Source: Ancistrus triradiatus
Lineage: Eukaryota > Chordata > Actinopteri > Siluriformes > Loricariidae
Assembly: GCA_025084515.1 (NCBI GenBank)
Contig: JAJAGP010000237.1
Location: 62,001 to 126,000, forward strand
Reading direction: 5' to 3'
DNA: 64,000 bases
Shown here in pieces: positions 32,860 to 47,124 of the stretch. Every line of letters begins with the position of its first letter. Position 1 is the first letter of the stretch. The notes under the pieces are model-generated. The model was not told where the DNA came from. It did not search any database and was given only the letters and a program-made list of their open reading frames with translations. A program made the translations under genes and the position numbers.

Positions 32860-33010
32860 GCTGTCACCATATTAGGACAGCCATGCACACTTTCAAACGG
32901 GAGTCCCGTTCTCCTACCGCCCAAGAACCTATTATGGCCAAATGCTGGGAAACATCCAACTGAGCACATGGACTGATCGAATATAAAAGGTACCCCAAGT
33001 CCGGCATTCA
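32860..33010 (+). promoter_or_regulatory. acta1: acta1 muscle promoter: two CArG boxes, E-boxes, TATA
   Basis: CArG boxes (SRF sites, CC(A/T)6GG) at 32867-32876 (CCATATTAGG) and 32928-32937 (CCTATTATGG). E-boxes CAACTG (32957-32962) and CACATG (32965-32970) are candidate sites for myogenic bHLH factors. TATA box ATATAAAAGG at 32981-32990. Transcription start expected about 25-30 bases further, near 33015. Spacing resembles known vertebrate skeletal actin promoters, where paired SRF sites drive muscle expression. Confidence 0.88.
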
Positions 33011-33014
33011 CTCT

Positions 33015-33078
33015 GTAGCTAGAACCAGCAGTGGTTTCGTTCTGCACTGAGCTTCATCTGAGAAGGGCACCACCAAAG
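33015..33078 (+). other. acta1: acta1 noncoding exon 1 (5' UTR)
   Basis: Starts about 25 bases after the TATA box and ends at a perfect donor (accaaag|GTAAGG). It joins the acceptor 'ctcatag' at 33721, 11 bases before the ATG. Actin genes of this class carry exactly such a noncoding first exon. The 5' end is estimated. Confidence 0.8.
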
Positions 33079-33627
33079 GTAAGGCGATCAGAATCAACCA
33101 CATCATCTTTGAGTAATAGTTTATATAACGAGGACTAATCTGTGGCAAATGGTATGCTGTGACTAGACAAGACATTAATATTTAATATTTAATTGTGATC
33201 AATATTCAGATTATTTATTCATAGTTTTATAATGCCTCAAGCAATTGAATGTCATTAACTCTGCATTTAGTGACGTGTCTGGGTCTTGACACGGCTAAAT
33301 AATACATTAAAAACACCAAGATATGATTTGCAAAAAGCTAAGTAATAAAGTAGTTACTTGGCTGTGTTGGCTCTGTAGTTAGGTGGTAGAAACATTGTTA
33401 GTTTAAATCCATCAGCTATTATAGAACCTGTTGGGCAATGTTCCTAGCCAAATTATTCAGATCTAAATGTCTATGTTTGAGTTGCATCCTATCTCATTTG
33501 TATCCTGTCATGGATCCTATGAATAAAACCATCTGCAAAACAAATGCATACTGTTTATTATAGCCTGGTGATTGCACTCTACACTACACATTAAGTTTGT
33601 TAGTTACAGCATAGTAATTCATGTTAA

Positions 33628-35492
<1,865 letters not shown>

Positions 35493-35667
35493 ATCCACCA
35501 TCCTCGTCAGTGTCTGTATCTACTTGCCATAAATCGATTGGTAGTGGAACAATCTGTTGGCCTGGGACAGATTTATTGCATATACTTCAATGAAGAATGA
35601 GCAACATCAAGAGGATTGACATGCCATGTCATACAGCATAATGTGAAATGTATATACATTTTAATTT

Positions 35668-35673
35668 ATTAAA
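35668..35673 (+). terminator. acta1: acta1 polyadenylation signal
   Basis: ATTAAA 176 bases after the stop codon, followed by a T/G-rich stretch (ttatttggtaatatttgggt) suited to a downstream element. No AATAAA lies closer in the 3' UTR. Confidence 0.65.
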
Positions 35674-35699
35674 GTCCATTATTTGGTAATATTTGGGTG

Positions 35700-37020
35700 T
35701 TTGGGTATTTTGTGTGTATTCGCATTAATTCCTTTCACTCAAAACACAAACATCTAGATATTTGTTACTTAACTACACAGGATCATTTAAGCAAAATCAA
35801 AAACCATCATTGCCATTCACATGTGCCAAACACATTTATTTCCTCATTATAAGAAAATAAATGTATTAAGACATAAATAAATCTCATAATAAGAAATACA
35901 TGTCAATAGGTATCCATTACCTAGTGTAATGTTAGCTGCCTGTGGGCTGATATACATTTTAGCACCCTTCCCATTCACACCGGACTTGAAATCCAGTGAT
36001 ATTTTGAAGTGGTCTGAGACAGTCCATAAGGCATGGGGGCACTGGGTTCAGTTCTATCTTTATCAGGCCTTACCAACTGTATGAACACACTTGAGGTGAA
36101 AGAAAGCTGACACTAGCTCTCTCAGAAATGTCTGACTCATTTGCTGCTCTTAGTTGGACAGTTGACATTTGACCCTGCATGGCAATTCGTAGCTTACTTA
36201 ACACAGTTGTATGAATATGAGAAACGTTTAAATATATTCCTAAGGCTCCAGTACTCTGAGTGTGGAATACTGCAAGCTGCCTGTACTTACTTGGCAAGCC
36301 CCATGCCTTCTCATTCCTTCGCTCACACACACATATATTTTCTTTACACAGCATTGTGTGCACATAAAATATAAGCATTACTGTTACTCATATACGTCTA
36401 AACTGCATCAGTGTCTTGTTTAATCTATTTAGTTTTTCCAATATTTTTTACTATGAATAAAACCAATTTAGTCATTTATATTTCTGTTTTCTACCTCAGT
36501 AGTAGGATAATTTGCCACATACCAGGATGTTGATAAAACATATATTTTATACACATTGTGGACCAAAGGTCTGAGTCTGAGACCACTAGAGAAAATTCCT
36601 ATTTTTTGCATTTTTCTTGGATTTAATACAACATATATTCTATTATAAATCATATAATCAGCATGACAATTTGAGTGACTCTGACAATCACAAACTTTCC
36701 TCCTCATGAATTCCATTAAACATTTATATAGGTTCTAACACATTTGGAAATTTACGGGAAATTTATATGATTTGTAATGAAGAAGGTTATATTAAAACAG
36801 AGACTTGTGCATTTTCACTAGTGGTCTCACACTTTTGATTCCTAATGTTTATGTCTAGATATTGAAAAGAAATCACACATATCCTTAATACCTTTAGATT
36901 TGGTCCATGGATAAATAACTCAACTGTTTAGAGTCCATTTTCACTCTTTGCAACAACTATATAACTAATTAAACAGGAATCTGGAAGTTGGTTCATCTGG
37001 CAAAAAAAAAAAAAAAACGT
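35700..37020. other. Intergenic, no gene seen
   Basis: AT-rich DNA between acta1 and a Tc1-like element, ending in a poly-A run (37003-37017). No exon, RNA gene or clear repeat. Confidence 0.5.
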
Positions 37021-38760
37021 ACACTCACTGGCCACTTCATTAGGTACACCTGTTCAACTGCTTGTTAACACAAATATCTAATCAGCCAATGACAAGGCAA
37101 CAATGACAGGCTGGCCAAACCATGTGCCACTACTGATCACAGAAAAACAGGCAACTGAAGCTACAATTCAGATCAGTTCACCAAAACTGAAAGATTGATG
37201 ACTGAAATACAATGGTGTGAAAAAGTGTTTGCCCCCTTTCTGATTTCCTATTTTTTGTATGTTTGTCACACTTAAGTGTTTCAGAACATCAAACCAATTT
37301 AAATATTAGTCAAAGACAACACAGATTTTACTGTTGGTATAATGTTCTTTTTCTGAAATGCTGTGTTACTCCAGATATAATGGGACACACACCTTCCAAA
37401 AAGTTCAACTTTTGTCTCGTCAGTCAACAGAATGTTTTCCTAAAAGTCTTAAGGATTATCAAGATGTGTTCTGGAAAAGTTGAGATGAGTTTTAATGTTC
37501 TTTTTGCTCAGCAGTGGTTTTTGAAATGGAACTTTTGCCCAGTCTCTTTTTTATAGTGGAGGCATGAACACTGACCTTAACTGAGGCAAGTGAGGCCTGC
37601 AGTTCTTTGGATGTTCTTGTGGGGTCTTTTGTGATCTCTTGGATGAGTTGTCGCTGTGCTCTTGGGGTAATTTTGTTTGAACGACCACTCTTAGGAAGGT
37701 TCACCACTGTTCCCTATCTTCCATGTCCATTTGTGGATGATGGCCCTCACTGTGGTTCGCTGGAGTCCCAAAGCTTTATAGCTTTATGGCTTTATAACCC
37801 TTTCCAGACTGATAGATCTCAATTACTTTCTTTCTCAATTGTTCCTGAATTTATTTGGATCTCGGCATGATGTGTAGCTGGTAAGGATCTTTTGGTGTAC
37901 CTCACTTTGTCCTTCAGGTCCTATTTAAGTGATGTCCTGATTGAGAACAGGTGTGGCAATAATCAGGCCTGGGTGTGGCTAGAGACAGTGAACTCAGGTG
38001 TGATAAACCATAGTTAAGTTATGTTTTAACAAGGGGGGCAATCACTTTTTTTCACACAGAGCCATGTAGGTTTGGATTTTTTTCTCCCTTAATAACACCT
38101 TCATTTAAAAACTGCATTTTGTGTTTACTTGTGTTGTCTTTGATTAATATTTAAAATGGTTTGATGTTCCGAAACACTTAAGTGTGACAAACATGCAAAA
38201 AAATAGGAAAGGGAGCAAACACTTTTTCACACCACTGTACATTGCCAGGTTTGATGAGTGTCGATCTCTGCTACGACATTTGGGTGGTAAGGTCATACTT
38301 TGGGGTAAGCAACATGAAAACTTGGATCCATCTTGCCTTGTATCAACGGTTCAGGCTGCTGCTGGTGGTGTAATGGTGTGGGGGATATTTTCTTGATACA
38401 CTTTGGGTGCCGTAATACCCAATGAGCATCGTTTAAAGCATCGTATAGCTCAAATAATCTCAAACTGGTTTCATAAACATGAGTTCACTGGACTCAAATG
38501 GCCCCCAGATCTCAATCCAATAGAGCACCTTTAAGATGTGGTGGAATGGGAGATACGCATCAAGGATGTGCAACCAACAAATCTGCAGCAACTAAAGGAT
38601 GCTATCATGTCAATATGGACACAATCTCTGAGGAATGTTTCCAGCACCTTGTCGAATCTATGGCACCAACAATTAAAGCAGTCCTGATGACAAAAGGGGG
38701 GAAATCTGGTAATAGGAATTTGATTCAAAATCTAATTAACTGTTAATAAACTAGTAAATT
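37021..38760 (+). mobile_element. Tc1-like transposon family C (GGCCACTTCATTAGG ends), interrupted
   Basis: The left end 'acactcactggccacttcat' then TAGGTACACCTG is a well-known teleost Tc1-type terminus. Transposase remnants after 38240: RFDECRSLL, GGVMVWGIF (about 38366-38393), and the DLNPIEHL-equivalent at 38507-38530 with a stop. Much of the 5' half is deleted and the right TIR is not recognised. A family B element (37210-38237) sits inside at a TA. A related fragment is at 45560-45985. Confidence 0.8.
37210..38237 (-). mobile_element. Tc1-like transposon family B, internally deleted copy
   Basis: Left end CAATGGTGTGAAAAAGTGTT, right end inverse ending CACCACTG, with TA at 37208-37209 and 38238-38239. 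Compared with 29221-31181 the segment coding the C-terminal DDE half is missing: the sequence jumps from the TIR to 'gattttactgttggtataat'. The surviving transposase N-terminal helix-turn-helix frame is 37707-37492 (PKSGRSNKITPRAQRQLIQE, then VSVHASTIKKRLG). Confidence 0.88.
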
Positions 38761-38859
38761 AAATTTTGAAATGTCCCAGGAATACGTACATTTAAAACCC
38801 TGGATTAATTAAGTGTAATATGTAATCGTTTTACAACTATAGGTCTTTAATCCTGGGTC

Positions 38860-38998
38860 TAATCCGCACCTGTTGATGTGTGCAGCCGCGGGTTCAAATA
38901 GTGGGCGGGGCTAACAGTAAATCACCAACACAACACTGACAGGACGCTGTAATAAACACCACCTGCTTCACGTCGCCTTTTGTTTGCAACCTAAAACC
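38860..38998 (+). promoter_or_regulatory. ccsap: ccsap promoter and noncoding first exon
   Basis: A GC-rich island in AT-rich DNA, with an Sp1-type GC box (gggcggggct, 38903-38912). A consensus donor (aaaacc|GTAAGT) at 38999 can join an acceptor (gtttataag) at 39700, four bases before the first ATG of ccsap. The transcription start is not visible. Confidence 0.55.
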
Positions 38999-39703
38999 GT
39001 AAGTAAAAACCGAGCAGCTTATTTAAGCTTACATTGTCATGTAACTGACAAAACAGGATGCCTATCTGAATCAGATCGCGCTTACACATATCATGGCGGA
39101 TCTAAGGACTGTAGTCAGTAGTAGCCTATTGACTTATCAACGAAGATAAGCTCGCTCTCGTTACTGAACTGCCATCTTATTTAAGACGATACATCGTATC
39201 GTAGCTACCCTACATCACATCAATAAAGGCATGGGCTTTCAGTGTATTCAGTTTTATACAATATATAGCTTACTATTGATCTTCAGTATACATACTGAAA
39301 CAAGCTTGACATGTTGTTTACTACGCAGTTAGATGTTATTGAACTAAATGTAAGCAGTCTAGTTATCGCATCACCCTTTGGATCGATATTTATCAGATGA
39401 GATACACCGTTCCTGGCGTAAGAAGACGCCATATGTTGTTTAAATAGGCTGATACTCGAGGGGTGTGTAAAGAGCTGTCATGTGCAGCTGAGCAGCGATT
39501 GGCTCCTTTCAGGAAAAGGCTTTCCCTTACTGCGTGTTTTCATTCAAATGTGGGGCGGGAGATGGGGAACAACAACTCGTAGATTTATCCTAGAATAACC
39601 ACGCAGACAGATAACTACACGAGTTTTTCGATGTATTGCAATATATTAAAGTGTACCATATGATGTACCAGCTGATGTGAACCATCTTTCTGTTTATAAG
39701 GGG

Positions 39704-42406
39704 ATGAACATGGTGACCAAGCGGATCAGGTCGGAATACATGAAGAAATTTAAGGACCCGAAATGGGACACGTACGCGCAGTGTTATGAGGATTTGGTAA
39801 AGTACAGACTGTCCAGAAGGCTGCTGGAACAGGCACATAACCCCTGGTTTTGGGGTGAATGTGGAAGCGATACAGAGTCCAGCGGTAAATCTACACCTCG
39901 GGCCAAAACTGAAGCTGAAGCCCTACATGAAGTAGCTGAACCACTTCCAGGAGAGCCTGCACAGGAAGCAACTGCACCTGGCATTGTTGAGGAAGATGCA
40001 ACTGCAGAGGCGAAAGAACCCGATACGAGTAAGATTGAAGGTATGATCTTAATTGAATATGAGAAATGCAGTCAGTTATTTTGGAGTTGTTAGTTGAGTA
40101 TCCCAGAAGTTGAATCTGTACATCTGGACATAAGGTTTTGTGGGGGAAACGTTTCGTCACTCATCTAAGTGACTTCTTCAGTCTCAGCTAGTTGAAAATC
40201 TTCCCCAATCATATATACAGCACATAGTTGTATAGTTGAGTATACAATGTCAATGTCATCTGATAAGGTTAAAACCTTTTTTAAGAAATTGACTTTTTGG
40301 TGAATTAGCGTAATCTCACATTGAAAAAATGAGAAAAATCCACCCTTAAATTGAAGTAAATTTAGTCTGGGGGTTCCTCAAGAAATTATAGTTTTTAACA
40401 AAACCAGAAGGGCCACAATTATTGTTACCCCTTAGATAAAAAATGTAACTGAAGATTTCAAGCAACGATCCTTGACTTCAAGGAAGTATATAGGTGACAC
40501 TGAGATCAAATCCTCTTAATCATTCTTCAACATGGGAGAGACTAGAGAAAAGGTTGTTGACCTTCTTAAATCAGGGACTTCCTAAAAATAGCTACTTGCC
40601 TGAAAATACCCATATCTACAGTTTAAGCAACCATTTACAAGTTCCAATCAGTTGGAACTGTGACAAACTTGCCTGGGTGAAAACCCAAGTTTATTTTGCC
40701 CCCATGCACAGTGAGGAGGATGGTAATAGAAACAAAAATAAAGACCATTGTTGGAGAGATACAGAAAAAGTAACATCTTGGGGTCACGGAATCTCCAAAA
40801 CTACAATGCCAATAGACTATTTGGAAGACTTGCCAGAAAATGCATTCCTGTCATCTAACCATAAACATAAGCACCTGGAGTTTGCTATTTGGTACTGGGA
40901 CTTTGACTGGAACCATGTTCTATGGTAAGATTAAACAAAAAATGTGAGCTTTTTGGCAACAAACTCTCAAGGTTTGGAGTAAATAGAAGAATGGTGGAGG
41001 GTCTTTGAAAGTTGTGAGGCTATTTTTCTTCCAAAGGCTTTGTTAGGGTACATGGACTCCATGAAATACTAGGACATTTAAAATCCAAAATTAAGTCATC
41101 ACTGGATCTTCCAGCAGTACAATGATCCCAAACACATGTCCAGAACAATACAAAAATGATTTACTGAACACAGAATCAAGCTTTTGCCATGGCCATCTTA
41201 AAAATCCCCCAAATCCCCTTATCTAAACCCCATAGAAAACCTGAGCTAAAGTGCAGAGTGCACAAGAGAGGCCTCAAACCTTATGAGATGGTATAGTAGA
41301 GGACTAATGGCTGTTTTATTTTCAAATGGTTGCACAAATGATTAAATGCAGGGGTTGCCAGTAACTGTGGCAAATGTGGCTCGATGAGGGATTTATTATT
41401 CTCAAACTCAAGTATAACTCATTTTACTCCCTTTTACCGGAGATAACAATAATCATGGAGGTGACTATAGTTGCACCTTATAAATCTACAGTGCCATTGC
41501 AAATACTGCAATTATAATAACTGGTAAGTGGTGGTTAAAGGTAGGCTGACAAATTACACAGCATCAGATCAGCTACAGTAAGTGCACATGTATGGCATTT
41601 TTCTGTTTCTTTTGACAGAAGAATTTAGAGAAGACATCAAACCTCAGGAAAAGGAGAAACGCAAAAGCCGAGAAGCCTCGCCTGTTGCTAATGTTGTCCA
41701 ACCAAAAATGCATCCCTCTGTCCGGAGCAAGTCAAAAACCAAACTGCGTCACTTACAAAAGCCAGTCCGAATTAAAGCCAAGCATCACACTGCAAAAGAC
41801 ACTGAGATAGAAAGCAGGCATCCTTTTGCTTTGTATGGCTCAGGTGAAAGACAAGCAGATATGGCCTCTAAAAGGACGCACAACGTGGGTCCAGCTGCAT
41901 CAACCAAGGAGGTGAGCTGCATCTTATCTTCATAATATTTAGTCTGCAAGTATGATTAGGTCAGTGATTCACAAACTGCATGGAAACATTAGTGAACTAA
42001 GTTTTTAATAATGATTTTCAATTTCTGTGAACGCCATTAAACAGGATTAGCATTGTCTAATGGGTGAGACGTCAATACATTTTTTATTAAGCGGCTAGGA
42101 CAATGAATGAATTAATTAATTTCTGAAGGCTTGCAATGTATTTGTGAATTCGACAGCTTTTATAGAACTCGCCTCTGAGAAAAATGTATGGTCTAGTTCA
42201 CGATAGATGAAATACTTTTTATTTAGATCCATGAGTCAGCACTACGAGCAAAAAACAGAAGAGAGCTTGAGAAAAAGATGAGGAGAGTGGACAAGCGTAG
42301 AGCGAAATCTGCCGACCTGGAGAAGGGGAACAAGACTGAAATCGTCACTGATTATAATCCCTGGATGACGGAGTACATGCGTTGCTTCTCTGCTAGATCA
42401 CAGTAA
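39704..42406 (+). CDS. ccsap: CCSAP, centriole, cilia and spindle-associated protein
   Basis: Microtubule-binding protein of centrioles, cilia and mitotic spindle. Coding exons 39704-40040, 41619-41911, 42227-42406; 810 bases, 269 aa plus stop (human 270 aa). The N-terminal box IRSEYMKKFKDPKWDTYAQC, with CYEDLVKYRLSRRLLEQAHNPWFW, matches human SEYMKRYQEPRWEEYGPCY and following. The middle (about residues 55-180) is Glu/Ala-rich then Lys-rich and poorly conserved. The C-terminal part has HPFALYGSGERQADMASKRT, then IHESALRAKNRRELEKK and the tail NPWMTEYMRCFSAR. The exon-1 start is either ATG 39704 (MNMVTK) or ATG 39710; the longer open frame back to 39677 crosses the likely acceptor and is not used. 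Intron 1 carries a decayed transposon (40320-41560). Confidence 0.92.
40320..41560 (+). mobile_element. Degenerate Tc1-like transposon in ccsap intron
   Basis: Plus-strand remains of a transposase gene with many stops: around 40490-40930 the N-terminal part, 40945-41000 'ggcaacaaactctcaaggtt', and at 41110-41160 a QQYNDPKHMSRT-like box holding the second catalytic Asp. TIRs are too worn to set exact ends ('gggccacaattattgttacc' on the left, 'gccagtaactgtggcaaatg' on the right). Confidence 0.7.
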
Positions 42407-44800
42407 TGCTCTGAGACTTCAAAAACAAACATTGAATGTCAACTTGGGTGAAGATCCAGTGTGGGAATCTTCCGAAATAGATCATGATCTTCATGGATCA
42501 TGAACATCATCATCACGTTTGGTTTAATCTGCATTAACCCATCACTTACCACTTTCACTAATTGGTGTTTGTTATTAATGGACTTTACCTATGGCAGGGA
42601 TCATTGAAAATCCATCATTGTATTTTACTTGACATATTTTAAAGTTGCATTGAGACCCTGACATTATCTAAATTTGCTAATGTTTACGTACAGGTTTATT
42701 TTCTTTTCAGTAACTGGCTGGATGTTCAATCAAAGATCATCATTGGACACCTTTAAGGTCATGTACACAGGATTGGTCATAATGATGCATGAGCTGCAGT
42801 TCAAAAACAAAGTCTGAGATATTGAAGAAGCACCTGCTTGCTATCACTAGGCCGGTAGTTGTCATGTGATATGGGGACCTCAGCTAGCTGTTGGACTTTG
42901 TATATGGAAAGCAAAGGGTATTAAAAACTGGTTTTCATTTCAATTCATGTTCTTTTCATCATGAAGATATCACTCCAAAAGCAAATAATCTAGATTCAGA
43001 ACACGTCAGTGTGTTGATTTAAATAAGCATTTTGCACTGTCAGTTAGGTCTGCACTTTTGTCCATTCTCTGTTTGTAGTTGCAGTGAATAGCATAAGTGG
43101 ATTCAGCCATGTTGCTATAAACCTACTCATTTGAGCTTTGTGGTGGTCTCTTGAGTTTTATTGTGAAGATATGTTTTGCAGTATTTAACAGATAATACAT
43201 TTGCATATTGTCAGACCCAAGGATAGTGGAACTGCAGTCTTGGAAAGCTGAAAGTTGCAATATCATCTGGCTAAACTCACCTAATTTAACCTATTAACTC
43301 TTTAAGAATGATATGACGGTATTCATGTGCACTAAAATGTTGAGTGCAGTGTTCTTCCAAGACATCTCCTGTATGGATGAATGGCTCATAAAACACTGAA
43401 TTCATTGGAACATAACATATGTATTATTAAGTGGTTTACATTTTATTGATTTGTTGCATTACACATCAGGTTGTTCTTGCTATTTTTGTAATAATAATTG
43501 AATTTACCATAATGCAGTATATTTTCTTCTAAACATTAAGCCATTTTAGGTTATTGCTGTGTTAAGACCTAGTTAGGGGTGGCACTGTTGCCTCAGAGAT
43601 CCAGAGAATCCCAGTTCCATTGCCATTCTGGACTTTGCCGGTCTGCAGTTTGCATGTTTTCCCCAGGTACTCTGGTTTCCTCCCACATTCCAACAAATTC
43701 AATGTACTGGTGCATATGTTTTAATTGTGATTTGTTATGATGATAATGAAGCCATAATTTCTTCTGAGCCACTAAAGAACAAAGATGTACAAACCACTGT
43801 CTGTCTACGCCGTTTAGAAAACCGGTTTAAAGGGCGCTTAGGTAATACTTGTGTTTGTATGTTGCCTGTGTTAAATGTGTATATTTGAATTTGTATGAGA
43901 ATTTGGATTCTGTGTGAAACACGCTATTTTAATGTCTCTACATCGTTCTAGAGTATTGCTGCATAATAGGTAGTACTGATATTACTGAGTAGTACTAAGT
44001 ACTGATAGTTTGTTAAAGAAATTGCAAATACTTGATAAAGATCATGTTTTGTACTTGAAATAAATTGACTGGTTCAGGTTTAAAGGTGTCGATTACCTCT
44101 ATGCCACCAAAATGTTACGTATTAACATGTATGTATATGGCTATGTATTAATAAAATGTTTTGTACTTTTACCACATTGTGTTAATGCAGACAAATGGGG
44201 CACTACAATTTGAATATTCTGTTTAAGTAGACTGATTTTGGTTAAATTAATCACAGTGAAGATCTGAAATTATGTGCAATTATGTACCAATAATGATGGT
44301 CTTGAAATATGATTGGTTAACCAGTCTCATATTTAGGTGAGGTGACCTGATGTGCTTGTGCTCCTTACATAAAGTGTGGTTATTGTAGCATATTTTTACA
44401 TATTTAGCTACTACTGAATACATCTCTGGGAACACAAATGCTGTAAATTAAACATTTAAAGATGACATTAAACCTATCACAAGTTAACACAGTTCCTCGT
44501 TGTTTTAATGAAAGTCTGTGATATATTTTGATCAAAATACTAAAAGGATTGGGCACCACAGTACCCATTTCACCCTGTCTGAAGAGCTCTTTTTAAATGA
44601 TGGATTTTGAGTGTTTCTTTAAATCAGTGTTTCTCAATCCTGGTCCTGGCTCCCCACCACTCTGCTGCCCACCTTTCCTGCTCCCAACACACCTGATCCA
44701 TACTCAGCTCATTAACAAGCCCATTATTGAGTTAAAGTGAGTGTGTTTAAACAGGAGATGCTCTAACCTGTGCAGAGAAGTGGGGTGCCAGGACCAGGAC
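42407..44800 (+). other. ccsap 3' UTR and following intergenic DNA
   Basis: No further coding exon. Several possible poly(A) signals occur (for example ATTAAA at about 42919 and AATAAA at about 44059), so the 3' UTR end cannot be fixed. A diverged repeat lies at 43565-43780 ('tgcagtttgcatgttttccc', 'tctggtttcctcccacattc'), related to 15755-16035. Confidence 0.45.
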
Positions 44801-44806
44801 TGCTTT

Positions 44807-44991
44807 CATTTACATTTAGCAGACGCCCTTATTCAGAGTGACTTACAATTGGTACAGTCGTACAATCCAAGCAATTGTGGGTTAAGGGCCTTGCTCAAGG
44901 ACCCAACAGTGGCAGCTTGGCAGAGGTGGGATTTGAACCCTGGACCTTTTGGGCCATAGTCCAGTACCTTAACCGCTAGGCCACCACAGTC
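44807..44991 (-). mobile_element. tRNA-derived SINE
   Basis: Well-preserved antisense copy: 'atttagcagacgcccttatt' tail, 'gtgacttacaattggtacag', 'caattgtgggttaagggcct', B-box complement 'gggatttgaaccctgg', A-box complement 'accttaaccgctaggccacc'. Closely matches 51904-52100. Confidence 0.9.
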
Positions 44992-45559
44992 CCTGCTTTA
45001 AATGATAACAAGCCACTACCCACCATCCCAGTGTTATGAGCTTTGTCTGAGCTTTGTTAAACAACTACAGTAAATAACTGTTAAATAACTGACAGTTTAT
45101 AGAGCTAACGCTGCTCCTTGTATGCCCTGAATGTGATGTGTGAAAAATCGACTCCCAACTATTTTAAGGTTGACTCCTAGCTCTTACACCCTTGAATCAC
45201 GGAATAGACAATTCTTATGACACACATTAAAGATTCTGTGCACATGTGAATGATGACTTCCATAAAAATATAGAAATGGTACACTTTAAAAAAATAAACA
45301 ATGCAGTGTTTACAATGCTTTTTATGTATTATGTTCATAAAACAGTGTAACTAACTATAGGATATTTGACTTAACTCAGACTGGTTTAGCACACACCTAC
45401 AAATTTTTGCTGCTTGTAGCTCTAAATTTGATCCACTTTGTCCTCTTATTGGGGCTGATGTGCTAATTTCACTGTAGATGTCGAGTATATATGGGTGTAC
45501 CACGAGTCCCAATGGTTCTTGCTAGTTCTGAGCTGAGAGCAGTGCTAGACACTTTCTGA

Positions 45560-45985
45560 TTTCAATGAGAAGTAAGCCGGAGGTACTTCAAGTCATCATC
45601 ACTCAGTTTCAGTTTCCAGCCACTGTGTTTCTTGTGCAAAATGGCTTGGACAACACACTTGTCTGTTTAAACACTACAGCCTACCTGAGTATTGTTTCTG
45701 ATCATGTGCATCCTTCTATGGAGACAGTCTTTACCCATCTTCTGATGACTACTTGAAGCAGGATAATGTGTCATGTCACAAACTATCTCAAACTGGTTTC
45801 TTGAACATGACAATAAAGTTTACTGTTCTCAAATGGCCTTCACAGTCACCAGATCTCAATCTAACAGAGCACCTTTGAGTTGTGGTGGAACAGCAGATTA
45901 GCATCATGGATGTGCAGCCCACAAATCTGCAGCAACTGTGTGATGCTATAATGTCACTATTGACCAAAAGCTCTGAGAATAGGTG
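45560..45985 (+). mobile_element. Tc1-like family C fragment
   Basis: 'catcttctgatgactacttg', 'tctcaaactggtttcttgaa', 'ccagatctcaatctaacaga' and 'acaaatctgcagcaactgtg' match the transposase end of family C at 38440-38600. Ends not recognised. Confidence 0.7.
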
Positions 45986-46593
45986 GAGTGTAGGCCTAAA
46001 TTAATTTTCCATAAACACTAGGCAGAGAATCCAGTTACAAATCAATTACATTTATAAATGTAACACTACATTTAATAACACCTTCCATGAGTCAATCAAA
46101 TGAACAATTTTGAAAGGGACAGCAGCATTTTTGTATGCTGCATAAGGTAATACTGTATGTAACAGTGACTTTCAATTAATTTAGTACTTGTAGTTCTTTT
46201 ACTACTATATATGTATATATAAGATAGTTATGTGTCCATGTATATATATATATACTGTATATTGACATTCCAGGGTTTTTACAGTAACAACTTCTCAGAT
46301 CAACACAAAACACTGGCTTAAAATAACAGTGCATTATCACCAATTTTTTACAAAACATGAGATATTCCAGTAATAGTCTTACCAGATCAACACCTGCAGA
46401 GGGAAAAAAATTCTACAAAATGATATGACCTTCAAGTCCAAATTGACCAACAGTGTTCCCGATCTCACATATCCTATTCATTAAAGTTATGGTAATGCAG
46501 CCCATAAAACATGCTCTAAGTAATGATTTAGATTCTTTACACATGACCTATATACTATGAATGGGGTAGGACAGTACATAGTGTTAAGATAGC

Positions 46594-46866
46594 TCAGTGT
46601 GAAACATTCAGAATGGGCCTAGATTCACCATCCTCATTGTTCTCAAAACAGGTGGCGTTTTTATCTCGGCCCAGACGGTTCTTGAGCACAGTGGCATCCC
46701 AAGATCTCAGACATATCTGAACTGAAGTAAAAGGAAGGAGAGGGAAGAGTTTCTCCACCACCTTGGGTCTTTCATCCCATTTCCACAACCATGTCCTCCA
46801 TATCTTCACAAGTGCTTGCCTGGAGAACAAGAATTTGAGCATACTCTTAAAAACAGTAACATACAA
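46594..46866 (-). other. Unrecognised open frame, possible lone exon or pseudogene
   Basis: A minus-strand frame with non-repetitive, gene-like composition: DERPKVVEKLFPLLPFTSVQ, then LRSWDATVLKNRLGRDKN and a C-terminus RPILNVSH. An acceptor-like 'gttctccag' precedes it at about 46820. I do not recognise the product. It lies in the otherwise gene-free stretch between ccsap and rab4a. It could be chance, part of a decayed element, or the last exon of an unknown gene. Confidence 0.25.
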
Positions 46867-47124
46867 CTCCTTACTGTATAGGTTAGTTCTAAGTTAATTA
46901 TGCAGGGTCTAGTAAATTGATATTTACATGTAAGTTATAACTACAACACAATTGTTAATCATTATTCAGTAAGCAATAAACAAATAAAACACTTGTGTTG
47001 TTTGATAGTTATTGTTAGTTTATATTTGTTTTTAAGCTTACATATCTTCAATTGCATATATTTATGGTTACATTTATTTGTCTAACTTTTAGTAAATAAA
47101 ACAGGAATTACTTTGTCTGCTTTC

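Noticed and set aside
39677..39703. Upstream in-frame ATG (MNHLSVYKG) as ccsap start
   Set aside because: It lies before a plausible acceptor (gtttataag) and has no counterpart in the family; the start at 39704 or 39710 fits better.
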